From positions 1 through 40,138 of the forward strand of contig JADLGB010000296.1 in the NCBI GenBank assembly GCA_020849535.1: DNA of 40,138 nucleotides, written 5' to 3'. Both the position numbers and the translations under genes were made by a program. The first letter of the stretch is position 1, and every line of letters begins with the position of its first letter. This DNA is from Candidatus Hydrogenedentota bacterium (GTDB lineage Bacteria > Hydrogenedentota > Hydrogenedentia > Hydrogenedentales > SLHB01). The notes beneath the pieces are model-generated. The model searched no databases. It worked only from the letters and a program-made list of their open reading frames with translations, and was not told the origin of the DNA. Positions 32,139 to 40,072 of the stretch are shown here, piece after piece.

Positions 32139-33968
32139 TCATTGAACCGGAGGTTTGCGCATGGACGCAAGAAAGCCCGCCGCGTCTCCCGTCCACGTCT
32201 TCAAGTCCTTTCCCGAAGGCGGCTGCATCTCCTCCGCGGTATGTGCGCGCGCGCCCGTGAACGACACGATCGCCAGGCTTTCCGTAACACCCTTGTCGGC
32301 GTGGACGTGCACCTGCCACAACTTCGGCGCGGGGGATGCCGCGTCGAGGGCGCGCGGCCACATGGCGGGTCTCGGGAAGATGCGCGCGACCGCCTCTTTC
32401 ACCGCGGTCGAGGGCGTGCCGATCAACTCGATGGGACCGCCGAAGAAGGCCATCGCGGTGAGCAGCTCGTCGTTGACCGCCTCCGCCTTCGACGCGTCAA
32501 AACGCACAGGCCCCAGCATCACCGAGTACTCGCGCAGGCGGGTGGTCGCCGCGGCGGCCAGCAGCCACTCATCGACAGACGTTCCGAGCGTAGCGCGGGA
32601 CGCGCCAACGACCGGCGCGCCGCCCGCGGCTTTCGTCATCATCTCGAACGCCAAGGCGTTGGCCTGTGCGCGGGTGATGTTGAAATGGCGCAACACCTCA
32701 TCGGGGATGCGCGAAGGCGCCACGGCATAAAACGCAAAGCCCCACTCCGCGACCTTCTTCATTTGCGCGACGCCGAATTCCATACCCTTTTCGTGCGCCG
32801 GATTAACCCACCGCTGGCCGTCTTCGGAGACGGCGGTCCAATCGTTGTCGCCGCCTTGCACGGCGAGCGGGTCCACCGTGATTCCGGGCGTGTAGCCATC
32901 GTTGCGGAACCCGGACGCGACGGAGCGCATGTCTTTGGGAAAGTCGGGCACGGCGCCTTCCAGCGAACCGGGTTGCCCCTCCCACGTGACCGGCACGAGG
33001 ACGTGTTCCACGCCGGTTTCGTTCCACTCCGTGGCCACTTGCTGCAGCATCACCAGCGGCTCATCATCGGCGACGGTCACCCAGCCGTCGGGCAAGGGCT
33101 CGGCACTCTTCGCGTTGGGCATGTTGGCCTGCGCCCAGGCGTAGAACATATCCACGTCGGCCGGCTGCGGAATCGTAAACGCGATCCAGGCTGGGTCCGA
33201 GGCAAGCGTGGCCCCGGGCGCAACGGTCACGGGAGGGTCGAATGACGTGATGACCCCACCCTGCCATTTCCCCTCGTGTTGCTGGAGGTCGACGGCCGAC
33301 GCCGCCTTGCCCACCGGAAGCGAGCCGATGGCCAGCGTGATGTTCTTGACGGGATCGTTCAACATCTCGAACAGGGAGGGCCCGGCCGTCTCGAAAACGG
33401 GGGATGCCCCAATCACGCTGAACCGCCGGGGACTCACGGTGGTTTCGGGGCTGAGATTGCGAAGGCCGCCGGGTCCAATCACGACGGGGGCAATCTTTGC
33501 GATTTCGACCGGTGCATCTCCTTTGTTTACGAGTTCGAGCTGCACCACGTAAAAGGGATGCTCTTTGTGATACGTGATCGAGTGAATGACTTCCAGACCC
33601 TGGGGCCCTTTGAGTGTCACTTGGTACTTCAGTCCCTCACCAAGTGCCGCCGTGTTCTTGTTTCGGGTAGTGTCGCCCGTCCCCAAGCTGATCGTCTCGA
33701 CGGCCGTGCCATCACCCAAGGTGAATGATGCCCCAACCTTGGTCAAAACGTTGCCGACGCCATTGATATCCAGGTCCCACTGTCCATTGTCACCGCCATA
33801 GGTGACATACTTGGTGCCATCGGCGGTCGTGATCGTGTAGTGATCGCGCAGATTCCAGGGGAGGTCCACCACGTTCAGCGGAGCATCCTCCGCGGGTTTT
33901 GCGGCGGGGAAGGCGGGACAGGCCATGAGCAAGGTGAGCACAAGCACTGGGATAAGACGGGAAGTCAT
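32139..33968 (-). CDS. Secreted GH36/GH27-like protein, possibly catalytically altered
   Basis: The 609-aa protein has a signal peptide (1-22, ending FPA-A). An N-terminal beta-sandwich (~30-280) contains FYVVQLELVNKGDAPVEI and SPETTVSPRRF, typical of GH36-like alpha-galactosidase N-domains. A TIM-barrel-like part follows, with WNETGVEHVLVPVTW and FPKDMRSVASGFRNDGYTPGI. That aligns by eye to the GH36 strand that carries the nucleophile-related DDGW, but here it reads VPVTW, so the usual catalytic Asp seems missing. A C-terminal domain ends at ~600. Either it is a glycan-binding derivative or a distant hydrolase. GGAG precedes the ATG. Confidence 0.6.
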   Translation of the reverse strand: MTSRLIPVLVLTLLMACPAFPAAKPAEDAPLNVVDLPWNLRDHYTITTADGTKYVTYGGDNGQWDLDINGVGNVLTKVGASFTLGDGTAVETISLGTGDTTRNKNTAALGEGLKYQVTLKGPQGLEVIHSITYHKEHPFYVVQLELVNKGDAPVEIAKIAPVVIGPGGLRNLSPETTVSPRRFSVIGASPVFETAGPSLFEMLNDPVKNITLAIGSLPVGKAASAVDLQQHEGKWQGGVITSFDPPVTVAPGATLASDPAWIAFTIPQPADVDMFYAWAQANMPNAKSAEPLPDGWVTVADDEPLVMLQQVATEWNETGVEHVLVPVTWEGQPGSLEGAVPDFPKDMRSVASGFRNDGYTPGITVDPLAVQGGDNDWTAVSEDGQRWVNPAHEKGMEFGVAQMKKVAEWGFAFYAVAPSRIPDEVLRHFNITRAQANALAFEMMTKAAGGAPVVGASRATLGTSVDEWLLAAAATTRLREYSVMLGPVRFDASKAEAVNDELLTAMAFFGGPIELIGTPSTAVKEAVARIFPRPAMWPRALDAASPAPKLWQVHVHADKGVTESLAIVSFTGARAHTAEEMQPPSGKDLKTWTGDAAGFLASMRKPPVQ

Positions 33969-34158
33969 AAATCATTCTCCACGAAGAGGGGGTTACACCG
34001 AACCGCGATTATACATGACCCCGCTCCGGGAGCGAAACGCGATGCGGTGTGCGAAACAAGTGCCCGGCGCTGTGGTAAAGTTGGATGAAGGCCCAAGGTC
34101 TCAGTCTTTGGCAAGGCGTAACCGCTCTCAAGCAGCAAAAGCAGATGCAAAAGATGAA

Positions 34159-34187
34159 GACACAGGCGAGGGCGCCTGTGCCACACG
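34159..34187 (+). repeat. CACAGGCG hairpin repeat
   Basis: This carries the same 29-bp sequence and orientation as 8941-8969. It marks the start of the tandem repeat block; inverted copies lie at 34284-34311 and 34413-34440, as at 9066-9093. Confidence 0.8.
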
Positions 34188-34439
34188 TCCATCTGCCCTT
34201 GCGAGGTTGATTTCGAATGTCAGCGTCCGACTGCTTACCGAGGTCTGGAGGAAAAGAAGAACCAACCGGGGATCGGCAAGCGCGTGTGGCACGGGCGCCC
34301 TCGCCTGTGTCACACGTCCATCTGCCCCTGCGAGGTTGATTTCGAATGTCAGCGTCCTACTGCTAACCGAGGTCTGGAAGAAAGGAAGAACCAACCGGGG
34401 ATCGGCAAGCACGTGTGGCACAGGCGCCCTCGCCTGTGT
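34182..34439. repeat. Two tandem copies of a 129-bp unit
   Basis: Unit 1 is 34182-34310 and unit 2 is 34311-34439, with only about seven differences. Each begins CACACGTCCATCTGCC, contains GATTTCGAATGTCAGCG and GAGGTCTGGA, and ends with the CACAGGCG-type hairpin. Parts of the same unit occur, rearranged, at 8940-9200. It is a recently amplified member of a dispersed repeat family. The open frames in it (repeated CGTGALACV) are artefacts. Confidence 0.85.
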
Positions 34440-34534
34440 CTTGAGTGGGATCGGATCGATCCGTCGGATCCGACCGAGCGGACACCGCCGCCATACTTGC
34501 GGCCAAGGGTTGGAACTTCTCAAGGAGCACCACA

Positions 34535-34690
34535 ATGAAACATATCCGTCCGAAATCGAAGAAGTGGCCGCTTCCATTGCCCGCTCAGGTGAAAGAAACC
34601 ACAAGAATCATGGATCCCTGTGCGGGCTTGACGGGATTTGAGCAGAAGAAATGCGAATGCAAGGCCTACAAAGGGGGCGTCGTGTACTGA
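34535..34690 (+). CDS. Hypothetical 51-aa Cys-containing protein
   Basis: The ORF runs from ATG 34535 to TGA 34688-34690, with AAGGAG 8 bp before the start. The N-terminus is basic and proline-rich (MKHIRPKSKKWPLPLP) and the C-terminus has three Cys (DPCAGLTGF then KKCECK). No signal peptide or membrane helix is seen. No family is recognised. The ribosome-binding site and clean start support a real gene; a peptide with metal or redox function would be consistent with the Cys cluster. Confidence 0.5.
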   Translation: MKHIRPKSKKWPLPLPAQVKETTRIMDPCAGLTGFEQKKCECKAYKGGVVY

Positions 34691-34818
34691 GGAGCCATCC
34701 CCCTTCGGGCGCGCGTTCAGTTCCATTCCCGCGCTGAAAGCCCTATACTGACACCGAGTTCGCGGGGATGCGGCCCCGCACGAGTGGCAGAGTCCAACGC
34801 GCTGAAAGGGACGGCACG

Positions 34819-35625
34819 GTGTCAACAGGGACCTTGCTTGCCGGCGTGATGCTCATCCTCGATGCTGCCCTGTCGGCGACCGGGGCCTGTGCCCACCGGG
34901 GCGATCAGAAGAACGCGCCGGAGAATACGCTTCCCGCGTTCCGGCTCGCCGTCGAGAAGGGCGCGCACCAGATTGAGTTCGACGTGCAACTTTCCAAAGA
35001 CAACGCCCTGCTGCTCATGCACGATGCCACGGTGGACCGCACAACGGACGGCGCCGGCAAGGTCAGCGAACTGGCGTTCGATCAACTGCGGGCACTGGAC
35101 GCTGGGAGCTGGTTTCGCGCGGAATTCGCGGGCACGCGCGTTCCCACCCTGCGCGAAGCGCTGGAGACCATCCCGCCACCCACGCTCTGCAATGTCCACT
35201 TGAAAGACACCCCCGGCGTGGCCGCTGCCGCGGCAAAGCTCATCGTGGAGCTGGGCCGCCTCGAACAGTGCTTCCTTGCGTGCACGATCGAGCAGGCGGA
35301 GGAAGCGAAACGCGAGGCGCCCGAGATCCGCATCTGCAATATGTCGCGCCAGGGAGGCGATCGCAACGCCTACGTGGAATCCACCTTGGCCCACCACTGC
35401 GCCTTCATTCAATTGCACAAGCAGAACGGCCTGGCAGGCTTGCGCGAGGCGGTGGCGCGCCTTCATGCGGGAGGTGTCAGGGTCAATTATTTCGGCGCGC
35501 AAGACGAACCCACGATACGCGCCTTGGCCGCAGCCGGGGTGGACTACATCCTGACCGATGACCTGGACCTTTGTTTGCGTATCCTCCAGGAAAGCCCGAG
35601 CGGGGGCGCGGCCAAGAAGGAGTAA
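34819..35625 (+). CDS. Glycerophosphodiester phosphodiesterase family protein
   Basis: The 268-aa protein has a short hydrophobic N-terminus (about residues 5-22) that may be a signal or anchor. The GDPD domain follows directly: HRGDQKNAPENTLPAF, IEFDVQLSKD and MHDATVDRTTDG. These three segments carry the metal-binding and catalytic His/Glu/Asp residues. Members hydrolyse glycerophosphodiesters to glycerol-3-phosphate and an alcohol. The start is a GTG at 34819 with AAGGGA 8 bp upstream. The 6-phosphogluconolactonase gene follows after 7 bp. Confidence 0.88.
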   Translation: MSTGTLLAGVMLILDAALSATGACAHRGDQKNAPENTLPAFRLAVEKGAHQIEFDVQLSKDNALLLMHDATVDRTTDGAGKVSELAFDQLRALDAGSWFRAEFAGTRVPTLREALETIPPPTLCNVHLKDTPGVAAAAAKLIVELGRLEQCFLACTIEQAEEAKREAPEIRICNMSRQGGDRNAYVESTLAHHCAFIQLHKQNGLAGLREAVARLHAGGVRVNYFGAQDEPTIRALAAAGVDYILTDDLDLCLRILQESPSGGAAKKE

Positions 35626-35632
35626 ACTCGCT

Positions 35633-36307
35633 GTGGACATGACGCTGGAAGTAAGTCCCGAGCCGGAGCGCATGTTTGCACAAGCCTTAGTCGAATTCCT
35701 GCGCGAGCGCGACGAGGCGCACATCGCCGTGTCCGGCGGAACCTCGCCCGTCGAGTTGTTCCGAATTCTGACCGGAACCTACCGCAAGGAAATCCGGTGG
35801 CCGCGGATTATCCTGTTTCAGGTGGATGAACGCTGCGTGCCACCCGATGACGTGCAGTCCAATTGGCGCATGATCTCGGCGGAGCTTCTGTCCAAGGTGA
35901 ACGGCATCACGGCGCACCGAATGGAAGCCGAACGCCCGGGGGCGGCAGAAGACTATCAATCGGTCCTCATTCGCAATGCCCCCATTGGCCTTCACGGTAT
36001 ACCGCAGTTGGACCTGGTTCTACTCGGCATGGGCGGCGATGGGCACACGGCCTCCCTCTTTCCCGACACGAAAGCGTTGGAAGAGCAGAAGCGTTTGGTC
36101 GTGCTTAATGAAGTGCCCGTGCTGGGAGCAAACCGGGTCACGATGACCTTTCCTTTATTGAATGCCGCCTCGCACCGCTGGTTTCTCGTAAAAGGCGCAG
36201 ACAAGGCCAAGGCCTTCGCAAAGGTTCGCGCCGGTAAACTGCCCGCGGGGCAATTGGTCAGCGCGCGCTGGTTTGTCGACCCCGAGGTCGTTGGCGCGGA
36301 ATCCTGA
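35633..36307 (+). CDS. pgl: 6-phosphogluconolactonase
   Basis: The 224-aa enzyme hydrolyses 6-phosphogluconolactone in the pentose phosphate pathway. SGGTSPVELF near the N-terminus, VDERCVP and LGMGGDGHTASLFP are characteristic of the DevB/Pgl type. The length fits (220-240 aa). GTG 35633 is preferred because AAGGAG lies 10 bp upstream and the ATG at 35639 is further away; the extension to 35558 is read-through of the preceding gene. It directly follows the GDPD gene and is followed by a hairpin. Confidence 0.93.
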   Translation: MDMTLEVSPEPERMFAQALVEFLRERDEAHIAVSGGTSPVELFRILTGTYRKEIRWPRIILFQVDERCVPPDDVQSNWRMISAELLSKVNGITAHRMEAERPGAAEDYQSVLIRNAPIGLHGIPQLDLVLLGMGGDGHTASLFPDTKALEEQKRLVVLNEVPVLGANRVTMTFPLLNAASHRWFLVKGADKAKAFAKVRAGKLPAGQLVSARWFVDPEVVGAES

Positions 36308-36325
36308 CACACCCGCAAAGCAAGA

Positions 36326-36355
36326 GTCCCGGACGGCACATCGCGTGTCCGGGAC
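36326..36355 (+). terminator. Hairpin after the pgl gene, weak terminator candidate
   Basis: A perfect 9-bp stem (GTCCCGGAC at 36326-36334 with 36347-36355) closes a 12-nt loop 18 bp after the pgl stop. No T-tract follows on either strand, so it may be a bidirectional stabilising hairpin rather than a strong terminator. It sits between convergent genes. Confidence 0.4.
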
Positions 36356-36397
36356 CCAGTCCATTACATTCCGGGAGACACCCCGGGTCAATTCACC

Positions 36398-36937
36398 TCA
36401 TGAGTGACGGCGGTTGCTGAGCAATGCCGCCAAGTTCTCCGGGCGCTGGCTTGCGGCCAGCCGCTGGAGAGCGTCGATGGACTTGGGCGACTGCATGGTC
36501 TTCAGGTCTTCTGCGTACTTCGCTTTCTCAAGGGCCTCTTCGCGTTGCAGGCACTGAATGCCGCGCAGCATGTCTTGCCGGCTGATCCGGCCCACGGGCT
36601 TGCCATTCTCGAGCACGGGCAACACCGCGAAATTCGTGTTCAGGAATTCGCGCGCGACCGAAAACAGATCCATATCGACCGTCAACACGCCCTTCACCTC
36701 GGACATGTAGTCCGCCACCGTGCCCCCCACCAGATGGTCGTACGCCCCGTTCGAGATGACCCGCAGGCAGTCCTTCTCGGTCAAGATGCCTATCAGGTTG
36801 CCATCGGCATCGAGGACCGGCGCGCCGGAAGCGCGCTTGCCGGCGAGGATATCGATGGCCTCGTAAACATCCATCTCGGGGCGCAGCGTGACGAACCAAA
36901 TCGACATGCAATCACGCGCTGTAGGTACTTTCTTCAT
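36398..36937 (-). CDS. Two-CBS-domain protein
   Basis: The 179-aa protein holds two CBS motifs. The first (about 10-65) contains ASGAPVLDADGNLIGILTEKD; the second (about 75-128) contains FAVLPVLENGKPVGRISRQD. The ~50-residue tail is helical and charged. CBS pairs bind adenine nucleotides and act as energy sensors for a partner protein; no partner domain is attached here. The start at 36937 is chosen because AGGAGG is 7 bp upstream, whereas the first ATG at 36943 lies only 1 bp from it. The gene is alone on the minus strand. Confidence 0.88.
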   Translation of the reverse strand: MKKVPTARDCMSIWFVTLRPEMDVYEAIDILAGKRASGAPVLDADGNLIGILTEKDCLRVISNGAYDHLVGGTVADYMSEVKGVLTVDMDLFSVAREFLNTNFAVLPVLENGKPVGRISRQDMLRGIQCLQREEALEKAKYAEDLKTMQSPKSIDALQRLAASQRPENLAALLSNRRHS

Positions 36938-37184
36938 CGGCATCCCTCCTCACAATTCTTCAAACCTTGTCACCAGGCGATCTCTACATTTCCCACTCAA
37001 TGCAGTATAACAGACAAAATCCCATGCGCAGGGAAATCGGTGTGGCTCTGGTCTGCTAACGTACTATCAGATAAGCATTTGAACAAAAAAGGAACGGCCG
37101 GAAATGTGGACCGCCGCAGGGTGGCGAATCCCTCGGCCGCGCCGAAACAGCCTTGTCACTCGCGACGCCATGCGCACCGGTTCG

Positions 37185-38459
37185 TTATTGGCTGGGATCG
37201 GCGGGCCGACTGCGGACCCACCGGAAGACCCCCCGATACGCAAATCCTGCGGTAACAAGCACCGAACCGGTGAGGATTGTCCCCGGCTCCAACGCGAGAC
37301 ACAGGGTGATGCACAAGAACAGGCCCGCTACAGATATGACGCGGGGGTAGCGTCTGTCGGTACCGGTCAGGCGGAGAGCGGCCATGTTCGTGATTGCATA
37401 ATAGACCAGTATTGAAAAAGACGCCGCGGAGAGGATTCGCTCCAAAGGCCCGGTAAGGGCCAACACCGCGATGAGACATCCGGTGAGCACGACGTCCCGG
37501 CCGGGTACGGCATGCCGGCTGTCAACGTGCCCGAGGAAGGGTGGCAGGTCGGAGCGCCGCGCCATCGCGAGCATGGCGCGGCTGATACCAAGAATCTGAC
37601 TCAGGAGGACGCCCAGCATGGCGCTGACTCCGCCCACCGCTATCGCGAGGCCCGCCCCAAGCACACCAAAGGATGCCGCCGCTTCTTCCAGGGGTGAGCC
37701 CGTCCGCGCTAGAGCGGGCGCGCCCACTGCGCCCAATGCCACGGTAGCCACGGAGACGTACAGCAGGGTGGCGATGCCCAAAGAAGCCAGGATGGCGCGC
37801 GGGATCGTGCGTTCTGGATCGTGCACGTCCTCGCCGAGCGTGGCGACGCGGGCGTAACCGGTATAGGCGAAGAACAAGAGCGCCGCGGCCCGGAGTATGC
37901 CCTCTCCGCCTTCAGGAGCGAAGGGCGTAAAATGACCGATCTGCAGGGAAGGCAACCCGGCGGCCACGAAATAGAGCAAGGCGGCAAGGCTGACGGTCAC
38001 GATGACTAGATTGACGCGACCGGTGCGGCGGATTCCGAAGTAATTGAGCACCGTCAGCACAAGCACCGCGCCGACGGCCGCGGGGCGCGCCGGGATTCCT
38101 GGCGCCAGCGCAGCGAGATACTCCGCGAACCCGAGCGCGACCACGCCTCCCGCGGCCAGTTTGCTGACGAGGAACATCCACCCCGCGGCAAAACCCAGCC
38201 AGGGATTCAACAAGAGATACCCGTATTCGTAGGTTCCGCCGGATCGCGGATAGCGGGCGGCGAGCTGCGCGGAACTCAACGCGTTGCACGCCGCGGCGGC
38301 CGCCGCCAGCAGCAAGCTGAGCAGTAGCGCCGGCCCTGCCACCCCGGCAGCCACGCCGGTGACCACTAACAGACCCGCACCGATGATGGCGCCCAGCCCT
38401 ACGCCGGTGGCGTCCAGCAGCCCCATATCGCGCCGCAACGCGGCGGGCCTTCCGGTCAC
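37185..38459 (-). CDS. APC superfamily amino acid permease
   Basis: The 424-aa protein has about 12 membrane helices and APC landmarks: GLGAIIGAGLLVVTG near residue 30, RYPRSGGTYEYGY near 70-82 and GYARVATLGEDVHDPERTIP in the middle. It probably exchanges or symports amino acids or amines; the substrate is unknown. The GTG at 38459 is chosen as the start because GGGAG lies 7 bp upstream and the first helix comes soon after. The frame to 38630 lies in the cytochrome gene read in another frame. It is 28 bp downstream of the cytochrome gene and probably co-transcribed with the PadR-type gene. Confidence 0.85.
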   Translation of the reverse strand: MTGRPAALRRDMGLLDATGVGLGAIIGAGLLVVTGVAAGVAGPALLLSLLLAAAAAACNALSSAQLAARYPRSGGTYEYGYLLLNPWLGFAAGWMFLVSKLAAGGVVALGFAEYLAALAPGIPARPAAVGAVLVLTVLNYFGIRRTGRVNLVIVTVSLAALLYFVAAGLPSLQIGHFTPFAPEGGEGILRAAALLFFAYTGYARVATLGEDVHDPERTIPRAILASLGIATLLYVSVATVALGAVGAPALARTGSPLEEAAASFGVLGAGLAIAVGGVSAMLGVLLSQILGISRAMLAMARRSDLPPFLGHVDSRHAVPGRDVVLTGCLIAVLALTGPLERILSAASFSILVYYAITNMAALRLTGTDRRYPRVISVAGLFLCITLCLALEPGTILTGSVLVTAGFAYRGVFRWVRSRPADPSQ

Positions 38460-38487
38460 TTCCGTACTCCCGTGGCGCAAGCGCCGT

Positions 38488-39114
38488 TCACTCCGGCCAT
38501 GAAACATCCGGCTCGATATTGATGATGTGTTGATCCGCGGCGCCGGGAATCTGAGGGCGGATGAATGGTTTTTCAGAAGCCTTATGGCAGGCGTAACAGC
38601 CTTCGATGGTCTGCCGGTACGCGGACTCAAAGCGCTTCAGGTCTTGCTGGTCAACGGCGGCCTTCACCTCGGCCAGGAGAGAGTTGTCGATCGCTTCCAG
38701 GATGCCGTTGAGATCGATGTCCCCCGCCTTCGTCTGGCGAATCGGGCGGATGCGGACCGCCCACTTCAAATGGGAGCGCGTTTCCGCAAGGTAGAAGTCC
38801 GCCAGCGGCCAATTCTTCGCGCGCGCGGCAAACCAGAGGTTGGTAAAGTGTACGCCAACATCCGCCATCGCATGGGCCTGATCGGGAACGATGGACGCAA
38901 GCCGTTCGACTTCGGCCCGAAGCGCACGGAACTCATCCGTGTCCGCGGAGGCGGCAGCGACCGCGCGTGCGTCCCCGCCGCCAATCCACACCATTGTGAA
39001 CACCGCGCCGCAGACGGCCCCCGCGGCGAAAAGCGTCCACGCGGAACCAGTGGAAAAAGAGGTTCTACGCGTACTGCCCGTTCGTGAGCATTTCTCAGCG
39101 GCTTCTTCCACCAT
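38488..39114 (-). CDS. Membrane-anchored c-type cytochrome-like protein
   Basis: The 208-aa protein has one N-terminal membrane helix (about residues 26-46) and an extracytoplasmic helical domain. It carries one heme c motif, C173-Y-A-C176-H177, near its C-terminus. The rest has long alpha-helices with conserved Trp and His residues, as in cytochrome c'-like four-helix bundles. It probably binds one heme and passes electrons or senses gases. Its start at 39114 overlaps the 3' end of the padR-like gene by 20 bp, with AGGAGA 6 bp upstream. The same operon also carries a permease. Confidence 0.8.
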   Translation of the reverse strand: MVEEAAEKCSRTGSTRRTSFSTGSAWTLFAAGAVCGAVFTMVWIGGGDARAVAAASADTDEFRALRAEVERLASIVPDQAHAMADVGVHFTNLWFAARAKNWPLADFYLAETRSHLKWAVRIRPIRQTKAGDIDLNGILEAIDNSLLAEVKAAVDQQDLKRFESAYRQTIEGCYACHKASEKPFIRPQIPGAADQHIINIEPDVSWPE

Positions 39115-39508
39115 GCCGGGTCTCCTTGGGTTTGGCGATCAACGTGGGCTCCTCTTCGAACAATTCGCCGAAGAGTTCCCGCACCTTGACCCTGGCCCCT
39201 GCCAGCGTTCTCTTGCCCAACGCCGTCGCGCGGTACACCCGGCGCCGCCGCCCCCCAAGGGTCTCCACCTTCGATCCCAAATACCCCCGTCTTTCCATGC
39301 CATGCAGCAGCGGATAGAGCGTGCCCGCGCTAATCCGGTAACCGTGCCGGGCCAATTCCTCCATGATGGCGAGTCCAAAGATGGGCTCGTGCGCCGCATG
39401 ATGCAGAATGTGCAGCCGGATGAGGCCGCTGTAGAAGTCCTTGTCGTCCCGGCCGCCCGAAGCGCCCCGCTCCCGAACCAGTGCCTTGCGAACCGGCGTA
39501 CCGGGCAT
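39095..39508 (-). CDS. PadR family transcriptional regulator
   Basis: The 137-aa winged-helix protein carries the PadR features. The helix-turn-helix segment FGLAIMEELARHGYRISAG and GTLYPLLHGMERRGYL occupy the middle, and a long basic C-terminal helix (about 95-125) provides dimerisation. PadR repressors bind short palindromes and respond to small aromatic or other ligands. The cytochrome and permease genes follow with overlap, so the regulator likely controls its own operon. A palindrome 58 bp before the start is a candidate operator. GGAGAG lies 6 bp before the ATG at 39508. Confidence 0.9.
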   Translation of the reverse strand: MPGTPVRKALVRERGASGGRDDKDFYSGLIRLHILHHAAHEPIFGLAIMEELARHGYRISAGTLYPLLHGMERRGYLGSKVETLGGRRRRVYRATALGKRTLAGARVKVRELFGELFEEEPTLIAKPKETRHGGRSR

Positions 39509-39565
39509 GCTTTGCTCTCCTCGCGTCGTGGTATCTTTGATTGCACGGCGCTTAAACCATCACTT

Positions 39566-39584
39566 GATATCGATAACCGATATC
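39566..39584. promoter_or_regulatory. Palindromic operator candidate for the PadR-type regulator
   Basis: GATATCG-ATAAC-CGATATC is a perfect inverted repeat with 7-bp arms and a 5-bp spacer, and a third CGATA half-site lies at 39591-39595. It sits 58 bp upstream of the PadR gene start, in its own promoter region. AT-rich palindromes of this type suit winged-helix dimers. Autorepression is inferred. Confidence 0.6.
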
Positions 39585-39908
39585 GAAATACGATAATAAC
39601 AGCACGCCCCATGGCAGTCAATCCTCCGTACACTGGGCAATCGCATTAAGACTGCGAACCTGCATGGAGGGGACCCATGTGCCCGAACGGGCCTCAGTAC
39701 TCACTTCCCAAACATTTTACGGGGAAACGTCCGGCAAGTTGTCAAGCCACGGGGGTGCGAAGAGGCTACCCGAATGCCGCGGAGCGTTGACGCCGACGGC
39801 CTATCGCGCTCTTATGGCCTGAAAGGCCAAAGTACTCAAAGCCCAGCGCGGCAGAGGCGCAACCAAACGAGGAGAGTGATCCACCGATTTGACCGATTCA
39901 AGAAACAG

Positions 39909-39979
39909 ACCAACAGGGGGAAACCAACAAGTAGGAGACCAACGCAGGGGAACCAACACAGGGAAACCAACACAGGGGT
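39909..39979. repeat. Five imperfect 14-bp tandem repeats (ACCAACACAGGGGA)
   Basis: Units start at 39909, 39923, 39938, 39952 and 39966, with spacing 14-15 bp. Each begins ACCAAC and continues with A/G-rich sequence. There are no intervening unique spacers, so it is a minisatellite rather than a CRISPR array. Confidence 0.75.
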
Positions 39980-40072
39980 ACGGGCGTCTCGCCCGTAGTT
40001 CAAGAGCACTCAAACGCAGAGGCGTGGTCTTCGCGGCGGAACGCGCAGAAGCAAGCGGGCGGCGTTCTGGTA

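Larger units (their letters stand above)
33969..34534. other. Intergenic region holding a 129-bp tandem repeat
   Basis: No gene is supported until the small ORF at 34535. The content is a hairpin repeat (34159-34187), the tandem repeat (34182-34439) and a 'cggatcgatccg' tract near 34447-34480 like that near 8897-8931. Confidence 0.7.

Noticed and set aside
31110..33245. A 711-aa plus-strand frame over the UbiB-like and GH36-like genes
   Set aside because: It overlaps two well-supported minus-strand genes across their whole lengths and shows no recognised domain.
33925..34641. A 238-aa frame through the tandem repeat with repeated CGTGALACV
   Set aside because: The repetition is generated by the DNA repeat and no ribosome-binding site precedes it.
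39909..39979. CRISPR-like short repeats
   Set aside because: The units are contiguous and diverged, with no unique spacers and no cas genes nearby.
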